This document shows positions 34,738 through 42,547 of a stretch of 64,000 nt of DNA, piece after piece (position 1 is the stretch's first letter; every line of letters begins with the position of its first letter). The stretch spans positions 62,001 to 126,000 of the forward strand of contig CACGWC010000002.1 of the NCBI GenBank assembly GCA_902576785.1, in the 5' to 3' direction. Position numbers and translations under genes: made by a program. Origin of the DNA: an uncultured Pelagibacteraceae bacterium. Its GTDB lineage: Bacteria > Pseudomonadota > Alphaproteobacteria > Pelagibacterales > Pelagibacteraceae. The notes under the pieces were generated by a model. It did no database searches and was not told where the DNA came from. It saw only the letters and a list, made by a program, of their open reading frames with translations.

Positions 34738-36086
34738 AGCCAGATGTCGCTTGTGCAATCTCCACCTGGATATCTACTTTCATGGCACCTACTTGGTCCA
34801 TTTGGCTCTTTACCAAAATCAACAATAAAATCTTTATTAATTTTCATTCCCCCATTTTCAACATCACAATCAATCATTATCATTGCTCCACCCTGTTTTC
34901 TTATCTCAGGATAAAATTGATTATCCCAAGTAGAAAATAATGATGTTGTTACATACATTCTTTTACCATCTAAAGATAATTGATACATTTGAGGTCCACC
35001 AGCAATTTTAACACCATTAACTTCTGGAGCCTTTCCTAACAATCCACCCATCCAGACTTGACCGGTTAATTTAGGATTGTGCGGATCTGAAATATCGTAT
35101 TGCCTCATATCCCCATGAAGCCAATTATTTATATAGAGATATTTATCATCCATTGAAACTAATATTGCTGACATCACTCCAGGCACAGGGATTGGCCAAT
35201 CAGGATGTGGTTCATTTTCAACATCAATTATTTTTTCCCATTCCCATTTACCTTCTTTTGATTTCCAAAAATGAATTACATTTGCACTTAATGCTGCACC
35301 ACAAAATCCATGACTACTATCAGGATTATGCATAAATTTTACTTCTAATGGTATTAAACCATCTTCACCTAAATACATTGTTTGAACTGGTTCTTTTTTT
35401 TTAAAATCCCAAACATGAAGTCTTCTTCCATATTTTAAATGACCAACTTCCTCTAAATCAAATCCAGGCATGAAAGTATTTGGAGCAGCCCATTCAGAAC
35501 TAACCATTACATTGTGTCTTGGTTGATACCAGAAGTCATAACTAAAAGGTATGTCCCCCATTGAATTTTCCCATCTACCCACAATTTCAAAATCTTTATT
35601 TAAATGTAAATATCCACCTGGAGCTTCTCCTCGAGCATCTCCAAGAAAAGAAATGATAATTTCAGAACCTAAGCAATGAACTGTATGCGGTCCTGATAAA
35701 TTAGTTTTTTTCTTTATTTCAGATCCATCCACTACTTTATGTATTTTTGGAGCTCTAGGATCAGATGCAGTATCAACAACATAGATGTTATTGGATCTAA
35801 CACCTGGAACTAATAAATATTTTCTGCTCATGTTTGAGTCACCGTGGCAAGAAGAACATGCATTCCATCCCATGTGATGCAGTTCATCACCAATACCTGG
35901 CATTTCAAGTCTATGAATTACTTTAGAATATGTGGGGCTTTGAGGATCAACATCGATAGTTGCTAAATAGTCTGGTTTTTGTATTCCCGTCCCTGTGTAG
36001 ATAGCTATTGTATATAAAAGCTTTTCTTTTGGCGCTTTTATTGCTTCTACAGGACTAGCATATCCAGGACCACAGCATCCATCCAT
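34734..36086 (-). CDS. mtoX: Selenium-binding protein 56 family / methanethiol oxidase-like
   Basis: A 450-residue SBP56/MtoX protein. MDGCCGPGYASPVEA at the start, WNACSSCHGDSNMSR, SGPHTVHCLG, EVKFMHNPDSSHGFCGAAL and the C-terminal SRCHESRYPGGDCTSDIW carry the Cys and His residues used for copper in methanethiol oxidase. Family reaction: methanethiol to formaldehyde, sulfide and hydrogen peroxide. No signal peptide is seen, unlike periplasmic MtoX. Coupled to a ferredoxin and two CoA-binding proteins. It would detoxify methanethiol from DMSP or methionine breakdown and free sulfide for cysteine synthesis (inference). Confidence 0.88.
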   Translation of the reverse strand: MDGCCGPGYASPVEAIKAPKEKLLYTIAIYTGTGIQKPDYLATIDVDPQSPTYSKVIHRLEMPGIGDELHHMGWNACSSCHGDSNMSRKYLLVPGVRSNNIYVVDTASDPRAPKIHKVVDGSEIKKKTNLSGPHTVHCLGSEIIISFLGDARGEAPGGYLHLNKDFEIVGRWENSMGDIPFSYDFWYQPRHNVMVSSEWAAPNTFMPGFDLEEVGHLKYGRRLHVWDFKKKEPVQTMYLGEDGLIPLEVKFMHNPDSSHGFCGAALSANVIHFWKSKEGKWEWEKIIDVENEPHPDWPIPVPGVMSAILVSMDDKYLYINNWLHGDMRQYDISDPHNPKLTGQVWMGGLLGKAPEVNGVKIAGGPQMYQLSLDGKRMYVTTSLFSTWDNQFYPEIRKQGGAMIMIDCDVENGGMKINKDFIVDFGKEPNGPSRCHESRYPGGDCTSDIWL

Positions 36087-36146
36087 GATTGATTTTCTCC
36101 TTTGTTTACAACTTAAACTTTTTTTTAAGTGACTTCAACTTAATGG

Positions 36147-36920
36147 TTATTTGTTTTTCCAACTTGGATTTCTTTTTTCAATAAAGGCACTAATACCCTC
36201 TTTGGCATCATAAGATGACATATTAAGTGTCATCATCTTACTTGTGTAATCATAAGCTTTACCTAATGGCATTTCTAATTGTTTATAAAAACCTTTTTTA
36301 CCTATTTTGATGGTTAAATTTGATTTTGAAGATATTTTTTTTGCAACATCTAAAACTTTTTTATTCAAAGTTTTTGGACTGTAATGATCATTAATTAATC
36401 CAATTTCCTTTGCATATTTTGCACTAATTGGATCACCGGTAAGTAGCATTTCCATCATTCTTTTTCTACTGATTTTTCGACTGACAGCGACCATTGGAGT
36501 ACTGCAAAATAATCCAATTTTTACTCCAGGTGTAGCAAATGTTGCTGAGTTTGTACTATATGCAAGATCACAACTTGCTGCTAATTGACATCCAGCTGCG
36601 TAAGCTGCTCCATGTACTTTAGCTATCACTGGTTTGTTTCCTTCAACAATTTGCATCATAAGTTTTGAACAAAGTTTAAACAGTTTTAGATGATTAGATC
36701 TATTTTTTATACCTCTTACCTCTTTTAAATTGTGACCTGCACTAAATCCTTTGCCAGCCCCTTCTAAAATAATAACTCTAGTTTCTTTATCGTTATCTAA
36801 TTTTTTGAATGCTTTTAATAAAGACGAAAGAGTATTGTATGATAAGGAATTATAAGTTTTTGGATCATTAATTAAAACTCTTTTAACACCCGGTGATACT
36901 TTATTTATTTTTACAGTCAC
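36147..36920 (-). CDS. Crotonase-family protein (ECHDC3-like) lacking both catalytic Glu
   Basis: A 257-residue enoyl-CoA hydratase/isomerase fold starting at GTG. The oxyanion-hole motifs are present (GKGFSAGHNLKE; VHGAAYAAGCQLAASCD). The usual catalytic glutamates are replaced: CEL becomes CQL (Q112) and the FAxPEI position becomes FATPGV (G132), as in the ECHDC3-like branch (GLFCSTP follows). Classic hydratase activity is therefore doubtful; a different CoA-thioester reaction is likely. Its GTG directly follows the TAA of the nucleotidyltransferase gene. Confidence 0.88.
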   Translation of the reverse strand: MTVKINKVSPGVKRVLINDPKTYNSLSYNTLSSLLKAFKKLDNDKETRVIILEGAGKGFSAGHNLKEVRGIKNRSNHLKLFKLCSKLMMQIVEGNKPVIAKVHGAAYAAGCQLAASCDLAYSTNSATFATPGVKIGLFCSTPMVAVSRKISRKRMMEMLLTGDPISAKYAKEIGLINDHYSPKTLNKKVLDVAKKISSKSNLTIKIGKKGFYKQLEMPLGKAYDYTSKMMTLNMSSYDAKEGISAFIEKRNPSWKNK

Positions 36921-37295
36921 TTATTTTAATTTACCTTCTTCTCTCATCTTGGCTCTAATTTTAGTTGCTGAAATTTTTTGGATTTCTTCAGACAAAACTA
37001 TTTCTTCAATTTTATATCCAACACCTCTTCCATAACAAATATTTGTAATATTAGGGACAAGCATAATTTTGAACCTGCCCTCAAACTCTGGATTAAGTTT
37101 TTCTTCAATATTTTTCTTAACTGTTTCAAAATCAAATGGATTATCATCAACACCTTGTACATCTCTAATTTGAATACATACTTGTCCTGTTTTTTTTATA
37201 ATTTCCTTAAATAGAGTATAGTGACCATCATGAAACGGTTGCCATCTTCCTAACATTTGAGCAGTTGGTTTTTTATTGTCCCATTGATACGTCAT
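36921..37295 (-). CDS. Small cytidylyltransferase-like nucleotidyltransferase
   Basis: The ATG at 37295 overlaps the kinase stop (ATGA) and gives 124 residues; an upstream in-frame ATG inside the kinase gene is less likely. GRWQPFHDGHYTLF contains the HxGH motif and ISATKIRAKMR is the second nucleotide-binding signature of the NMNAT/CCT family. It would attach a nucleotide to a phosphorylated small molecule. The immediate coupling to a P-loop kinase suggests phosphorylate-then-activate chemistry; substrate unknown. Confidence 0.85.
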   Translation of the reverse strand: MTYQWDNKKPTAQMLGRWQPFHDGHYTLFKEIIKKTGQVCIQIRDVQGVDDNPFDFETVKKNIEEKLNPEFEGRFKIMLVPNITNICYGRGVGYKIEEIVLSEEIQKISATKIRAKMREEGKLK

Positions 37296-37702
37296 TTTTT
37301 TATCTCCTTTAAAATCTTTGGTGCCCAAGACTTAGCATCTTGCGATGTAACATGAAAATCATATTTTTCTGGTTTAACAAACATTTTATTAGTGTCATCA
37401 AACCTACCTTCTTTTATAGTATCTACCCAAACTACATAATCTGCAGGAAATAAACTTCTTGCCTTTGGAGTTGGGCAAATAAAATCCGCAATCACATAAT
37501 TTCCTTTATCTTTTAATTTTAATGCAAAGTCAGCCATTCTTTTTGCTTGTCTTGTTCTTCCCTCTTCTGAAAAATCCCAATCGTTTGCAGCTTTTCTTAC
37601 TTCATCTGCATTTAATCTTTTTGCATTCAATAAGGGAGCAAGTTCATCAGCTAATGTAGTTTTCCCTGCGCCTGGAAGTCCCATAATTAATATAATTTTC
37701 AT
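37292..37702 (-). CDS. Small P-loop kinase (adenylylsulfate kinase-like)
   Basis: A 136-residue kinase with Walker A GLPGAGKTT, LNADEVRKAAND and FSEEGRTRQAKRM, resembling CysC. It is shorter than usual APS kinases (about 200 residues), and the C-terminal half (ICPTPKARSLFPADYVVWVD) differs. There is no ATP sulfurylase or sulfate reductase nearby, so sulfate assimilation is unlikely. Coupled by ATGA to a nucleotidyltransferase; probably phosphorylates a small metabolite. Confidence 0.82.
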   Translation of the reverse strand: MKIILIMGLPGAGKTTLADELAPLLNAKRLNADEVRKAANDWDFSEEGRTRQAKRMADFALKLKDKGNYVIADFICPTPKARSLFPADYVVWVDTIKEGRFDDTNKMFVKPEKYDFHVTSQDAKSWAPKILKEIKK

Positions 37703-37717
37703 TTTTAGGTTTTAACT

Positions 37718-38893
37718 TTAAATTAAATTACCAGCAACCCACTTATGAAAATGATGTGTAGGATTGTCCATCTTTGGAGAAAAATTACCACCATTATAAG
37801 CTGGAGAGTTTCTACCTATTTGCATACTTTGAATTATATCTACATCTTCTTTTTGAATATCTTCCCATTGTTTATGATTTTTTTGTCTTAGGGATTTATA
37901 TTTTGTTGAATTTGCTGCTTCATCTCCTACATAATAAATTTCCATATGTTCTATTGTAAACTCATGATTGATTGGCTCTAACCAATAAGCATAATAATGA
38001 TCTTTGTGAATTCCTAACATTACGTTAGGAAAAAGTGCTACGTACTCAGCTATATTTTCTTTATCTTTCGGCCAGTTAGGGAAACAAGGAAACTTTTCAT
38101 TTCCTTCAAATCTTGGATTGTAAACAACTGTTCCTTGTCCAGCGAAACGATTTGGCAGTCCTTGAATATGATAGTGATCCTCTAATTTTGAATAAGAATT
38201 TAAACCTGGATGTACCCAAGGCAAATGATAGCTCTCACAATAATTTTCAATTGCAAATTTCCAATTACATTTTGCATCTAATTTAAAATAACCATAATCA
38301 TTTGCATGATAAATTAATTCTCTATCTTTCAAAGGCCAAAATTTTTCCCATCTTTCACTTAAAGGACTAATGTAATCCTCAAATGAAATTTCATTGTTGT
38401 TAATGTTAATCATAATTAGATCTAACCAAATATATGATCTTATCTCTTTTAAATTACTTTTTGATTTATCAAATTCAGGTGTTTGATGAATATTCATGCC
38501 TCCTATGTGAGGTGTAGCAATTAATTTTCCCTCTAAGTCATATGACCATGAATGATATGAGCACCTCATAACATTTCTAATTTTGCCAGCTTCTTTAACT
38601 AATTTAACTCCTCTATGACTACAAATATTATGAAAAACTTTTATTTCTTTATTTTTTGTTCTAACAATAAGCAAAGGTATTCCAAGTAAATCAATTGGTT
38701 TTACATCCCCTGCATCTGGAATTGAACTTCCTACTCCTATTACTATCCACTTATCTTCAAATAATTTTTTTCTTTCAATTAAAGTATATTCTTTACTGAT
38801 GTAACATTCATTTGGTAAACCATTAGCTTCACTAATTGGTTTCGATACAATATCTAACTTTTGTTTATCTATAATATTGTAAATTTCTGACAT
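37718..38893 (-). CDS. Rieske non-heme iron oxygenase, alpha subunit (quaternary-amine type?)
   Basis: A 391-residue oxygenase. The Rieske 2Fe-2S ligands are C91/H93 (CSHRG) and C111/H114 (CSYHSW); the mononuclear iron site is ENYCESYHLPWVHP with H223 and H228. The residue bridging to the neighbouring Rieske centre is Glu (E220) where ring-hydroxylating dioxygenases have Asp. Glu here is typical of carnitine, choline and glycine-betaine oxygenases, so a quaternary ammonium substrate is plausible. No reductase gene is adjacent; the ferredoxin at 34372 may supply electrons. Confidence 0.87.
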   Translation of the reverse strand: MSEIYNIIDKQKLDIVSKPISEANGLPNECYISKEYTLIERKKLFEDKWIVIGVGSSIPDAGDVKPIDLLGIPLLIVRTKNKEIKVFHNICSHRGVKLVKEAGKIRNVMRCSYHSWSYDLEGKLIATPHIGGMNIHQTPEFDKSKSNLKEIRSYIWLDLIMININNNEISFEDYISPLSERWEKFWPLKDRELIYHANDYGYFKLDAKCNWKFAIENYCESYHLPWVHPGLNSYSKLEDHYHIQGLPNRFAGQGTVVYNPRFEGNEKFPCFPNWPKDKENIAEYVALFPNVMLGIHKDHYYAYWLEPINHEFTIEHMEIYYVGDEAANSTKYKSLRQKNHKQWEDIQKEDVDIIQSMQIGRNSPAYNGGNFSPKMDNPTHHFHKWVAGNLI

Positions 38894-38896
38894 GGC

Positions 38897-39526
38897 TTAC
38901 TTTATCACTTGATATAACCCTAACCAAGCATTTACATCTTTACTTGCAATGTAATCTGACTTAAAAAATTTTATTTCTTTCCATTTATTTTGCTGTTTAA
39001 GTTGTTCAATTTTTTTATCAAAACCATATTCTTCATGTATTCCCTCATTTATAGTAAAACAGATAAATCCATCATTCTTTGTAATCCTGATAAATTCCTC
39101 CAAAGCTGGTGGCTTGACATGTCCAAAAGTAAATGTACCAACGCACATAACAGAGTCATATTCGTCATCTTTTTTATTAATGGGTTTATTCAAGTCTACT
39201 TGTTCAAGCTCTTCATAAAGATCATTCGGTACCAATTCTAATAACTTTTTCGAAAGATCTGCCCCATGAAAATTTTTAAAACCATGTTTTTTTAATTCAA
39301 CACCGACCAATCCAGTACCACAACCAGCATCATAAATTTTTGCATCTTTATTTTTCTGAAATTCTGAAAATACTTTTGTTGTTTCTTTTGGTCCTGTGTA
39401 ATTCCAATCGACCATATCCTTGTCATATTTATTACCATCACCCCACTCATCGTAATATTTCATTACTTGATCGGTGTCTTTTAACTTATAAATGGGAATT
39501 TTATTACCTACGTCTTTTTGCGCCAT
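38897..39526 (-). CDS. Class I SAM-dependent methyltransferase (METTL27-like)
   Basis: A 209-residue methyltransferase: YYDEWGDGNKYDKDMVDWNYTG at the N-terminus (a YDxWxxxYDxDM-like entry), AdoMet loop IYDAGCGTGLVGVEL, GADLSKKLLEL and DSVMCVGTFTFGHV. Resembles the small METTL27/WBSCR27 group. Three bases from the Rieske gene and 8 from egtD, so likely in the egtB-egtD operon. It may tailor a metabolite of the histidine-betaine pathway or act on the Rieske substrate; untested. Confidence 0.87.
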   Translation of the reverse strand: MAQKDVGNKIPIYKLKDTDQVMKYYDEWGDGNKYDKDMVDWNYTGPKETTKVFSEFQKNKDAKIYDAGCGTGLVGVELKKHGFKNFHGADLSKKLLELVPNDLYEELEQVDLNKPINKKDDEYDSVMCVGTFTFGHVKPPALEEFIRITKNDGFICFTINEGIHEEYGFDKKIEQLKQQNKWKEIKFFKSDYIASKDVNAWLGLYQVIK

Positions 39527-39534
39527 GATAAAAC

Positions 39535-40497
39535 TTACTTCACTTTTAATAAAAAAACTCCAAAATAATTTTTTTTATCAGTAAAATATTTTAAGACTTT
39601 AAAGCCAGATTTATTAACTAATTTAATAAAGTTATGTTTTGAATATTTATGAGAATTTTCAGTATGAATGGTTTCATCTTTAGTAAATTTAATATTCTTT
39701 TTATTAATTTTTAACGTGAAATTTTTTTTCGAAATAAGGTGCATTTCAATTCTATTTTTTTTTAAATTGTAGAATGCTTTATGTTCAAAATCTTTAGTTT
39801 GAAATTTTGAATTACAAATTTTGTTTACTACATTTAATATATTTTTATTAAATTTTGCTGTAACTCCCGATTTATCGTTGTAAGCATTTTCAAGAGTTTT
39901 ATTATTTTTGATTAAATCAACCCCGATTACTAAATAAGAATTTTTGCCTATAATTTTTGAAAAATTTTTTAATATTTTTTTTGCATTTTTGGGTAAATAA
40001 TTTCCTATTGTCGATCCTGGAAAAAAACTGACTATTTTTTTTTTATTTTTTAAAATTTTATTTAATCTATTGGTCTGACTAAAGTCGGCACATATTGCTG
40101 TTACCTTTAAATCTGAGAATTTTTTTGCAATTATCGATGCATTTTCAAACAAATATTCCTTACTAATATCTATAGGAATATATTCTTTGGGTTCACTTAA
40201 TGAATTTATAAATTTATTAATTTTTTTATTTGAGCCACTACCAAATTCTACAATTGTTGAATTGATTGGTAATTTCTTTCTTATCTCTTTTTGTGAACTA
40301 CCTAGTATTTCTAACTCTTTGTTTGTTGGGTAATATTCTTTAAGGTTTGTAATTTTATTAAATAACTTTGAACCTTTCTCATCATAAAAATATTTAGGTA
40401 GTAAATATTTTTGTTTTTTATTTAATAATCCTTGTAAGATTAATTTTTTATCATCTTGAATTTGATTGTTTATGTTTATTAATTTTAAATTAGTCAC
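39535..40497 (-). CDS. egtD: L-histidine N-alpha-methyltransferase
   Basis: A 320-residue EgtD: LLPKYFYDEKGSKLFNKIT, EYYPTNKELEIL, VEFGSGSNKKI (AdoMet loop), YIPIDISKEYL, SFFPGSTIGN and the C-terminal EIHTENSHKYS-like motif (here TIHTENSHKYS). It trimethylates histidine to hercynine. The GTG start overlaps the egtB TAG stop (TAGTG), so the two are co-translated. Together they make the core of ergothioneine. Confidence 0.94.
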   Translation of the reverse strand: MTNLKLININNQIQDDKKLILQGLLNKKQKYLLPKYFYDEKGSKLFNKITNLKEYYPTNKELEILGSSQKEIRKKLPINSTIVEFGSGSNKKINKFINSLSEPKEYIPIDISKEYLFENASIIAKKFSDLKVTAICADFSQTNRLNKILKNKKKIVSFFPGSTIGNYLPKNAKKILKNFSKIIGKNSYLVIGVDLIKNNKTLENAYNDKSGVTAKFNKNILNVVNKICNSKFQTKDFEHKAFYNLKKNRIEMHLISKKNFTLKINKKNIKFTKDETIHTENSHKYSKHNFIKLVNKSGFKVLKYFTDKKNYFGVFLLKVK

Positions 40498-41714
40498 TAG
40501 ATGTCATCAGCTAGTCTGACACCACAAAACTGCCAAGTATCACTTGGGTAAAAGAAATTTCTATAAGATGCTCTGACATGATTAATAGACGTAGAATGTG
40601 AGCCACCTTTTAAGACAAACTGATTACACATGAACTTATTATTATATTCTCCTAGATTTCCTTCATAAGGTTTATATTTTTTGTAAGGTGTGTAATTACT
40701 ACTTGTCCAAGCCCATAAATTTCCATAAACATCGTCTGCTTTTTCTTCCACTTCATGGAAAATTTTATTTTCTAAAAAATTACCTTTTTTCTCAGATTGT
40801 TTTAAAAAATACTCTAGTTCAAATTCAGTTGGTAATCTTTTGTTTTTATATCTTGCAAATGCATCTGCTTCATAGAAACTTATATGAGAAACTGGCTTTT
40901 CATTATCAATTTTTTTTACACCGTTTAATGTAAAATAATTATTATTATCTATCCAATACATTGGTTTTTGTAATTTGTTATTATTTACAAAATCCCATCC
41001 ATCAGATAACCAATACTCATGGTTTTTATATCCTCCATCATTAATAAATTCTTTCCACTCTCCATTAGTAACAAATGAATATATTTTAAAAGGATCTAAT
41101 TGTGTTTCTGATACTGGTAATTCGTTATCGTAACAAAAAATATCCTCGTTATTTCCATATTTAAATTTTTTACTAGTTTCTAATGTCAATTCATTTTCTT
41201 CTTTAGCAGTTGGTTTATCATCGTTAGAATTATAAGTCGGCATCAATGGATTGTTGTAAAAAATATTTTTAATATCCATTAACATTAATTCTTGATGCTG
41301 TTGTTCGTGATTTGAACCTAGTTCAACTAAAAATGATGTCCTGTTATTTTTTGTCCTTTTTAAAAAATCAATAATATTTTCAGTTACATAGTGTCTATAT
41401 TTTACAACATCTTTTAAGATGGGTCTATTTAGTGAACCTCTCTTATTTCGAGGATTGTACTCACCCACAGAATTATAATATGAATTAAATATGTAATTGT
41501 AATCTTTGTTAAAAGGTTTGTAACTATCATCTAATTCTGACAAGATGAATTTTTCGAAGAACCATGTGGTGTGACCAAGATGCCACTTAAGTGGGCTAAC
41601 ATTTTTGCTGGGCTGTATGACCATATCCTCAGCCTCTAAGTTCTCGCACAGAGATAGCGTTTGCTGTCTTGTTTTGGAGAATAATTCTGTAATTTGAGAT
41701 AATTTATTTTCCAT
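40497..41714 (-). CDS. egtB: Ergothioneine sulfoxide synthase EgtB
   Basis: A 405-residue EgtB. The N-terminal DinB-like domain has the iron ligands in WHLGHTTWFFE (H48) and SNHEQQHQE (H136, H140); the C-terminal FGE-sulfatase domain (about 190-405) includes YEADAFARYKNKRLPTEFE, GNLWAWTSS and VLKGGSHSTS ... SYRNFF. It forms the C-S bond between hercynine and a thiol. No egtC or egtE is adjacent, so either cysteine is used directly, or the remaining steps are elsewhere. First gene of the operon, divergent from the MTHFR-like gene. Confidence 0.94.
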   Translation of the reverse strand: MENKLSQITELFSKTRQQTLSLCENLEAEDMVIQPSKNVSPLKWHLGHTTWFFEKFILSELDDSYKPFNKDYNYIFNSYYNSVGEYNPRNKRGSLNRPILKDVVKYRHYVTENIIDFLKRTKNNRTSFLVELGSNHEQQHQELMLMDIKNIFYNNPLMPTYNSNDDKPTAKEENELTLETSKKFKYGNNEDIFCYDNELPVSETQLDPFKIYSFVTNGEWKEFINDGGYKNHEYWLSDGWDFVNNNKLQKPMYWIDNNNYFTLNGVKKIDNEKPVSHISFYEADAFARYKNKRLPTEFELEYFLKQSEKKGNFLENKIFHEVEEKADDVYGNLWAWTSSNYTPYKKYKPYEGNLGEYNNKFMCNQFVLKGGSHSTSINHVRASYRNFFYPSDTWQFCGVRLADDI

Positions 41715-41818
41715 GACTAAATTTAATTAAATTTTCGGATCATGACAATGGGTTACAATGTGTTCAGCTGTTTAATATTTTTATAGACACGGAATATAAA
41801 ATAATTAAGAATTTAGTT

Positions 41819-42547
41819 ATGAATTTTTCTTTAGAAATAGGTCCTAAAACTGATTTAAGTACGTTGCCTAAGGTAAAAGATGTTTATGTTACAATGCTAC
41901 CTGGAGGTGATTATAAAGAGACTGCTCAACAATCTGGAGAGTTAGTTAAAGAGGGATTTAATCCAGTTCCTCACTTCCCAGCAAGGTCAATAAATGATGA
42001 AAATCAGCTAAAAGATTATGTTTCTAGATGTAAAGATTTGGGTGTTAAGCAGGTCTTGGTGATAGGTGGAAGTCGTGACCCGATCGGAAAATTTGATAGC
42101 TCATATCAAATGTTAGAGACAGGGTTTTTTGATGGCATCAAGATTGGAATTGCTGGACATCCCGAGGGGAGTCCTGATATATCCGACTCTGATTTAGAAA
42201 AAGCTATGATAGATAAAAAGCCTTATGCTGATTATATAGTTACACAATGGCTAATGGATACTCAGCCTATTATAGATTTTATCTCAAAACAAACAATACC
42301 AGTTCATGTTGGAATAACTGGGCCAATGAAAATATCTAGCTTAATTAAATTTGCTAATATTGTAGGGGCAAAAAATTCCATTAACTTTCTTAAATCTAAT
42401 TTTAGTAAGGCGTTAGATTTATTGAAACCTAAAGACCCTAATGATTTAATTGGGAAAGTTAAATCGCATACTGATTATTTCCACATTTATACATTCGGCG
42501 GCTTGAAGGAAACTAACAAGTGGTTGAAGGAGAATAACTATGTCTAA
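41819..42547 (+). CDS. Methylenetetrahydrofolate reductase-like protein
   Basis: A 242-residue MetF-family barrel, shorter than the usual 280-300. VYVTMLPGGDYKETA, HFPARSINDENQLKDYV, VLVIGGSRDP, IGIAGHPEGSPD and VHVGITGPM are family features. It overlaps the GcvT-like gene by 8 bases. In methyl-group catabolism the enzyme would run in reverse, oxidising 5-methyl-THF made by the GcvT-like partner to methylene-THF. Direction is inferred from the pairing. Confidence 0.88.
   Translation: MNFSLEIGPKTDLSTLPKVKDVYVTMLPGGDYKETAQQSGELVKEGFNPVPHFPARSINDENQLKDYVSRCKDLGVKQVLVIGGSRDPIGKFDSSYQMLETGFFDGIKIGIAGHPEGSPDISDSDLEKAMIDKKPYADYIVTQWLMDTQPIIDFISKQTIPVHVGITGPMKISSLIKFANIVGAKNSINFLKSNFSKALDLLKPKDPNDLIGKVKSHTDYFHIYTFGGLKETNKWLKENNYV

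Noticed and set aside
37292-37702. Adenylylsulfate kinase for sulfate assimilation
   Set aside because: Too short, C-terminal half unlike CysC, and no sulfurylase, PAPS reductase or sulfite reductase nearby.
41715-41818. SAM-responsive element between egtB and the MTHFR-like gene
   Set aside because: No convincing pseudoknot or stem pattern of a SAM riboswitch; only short imperfect repeats are visible.
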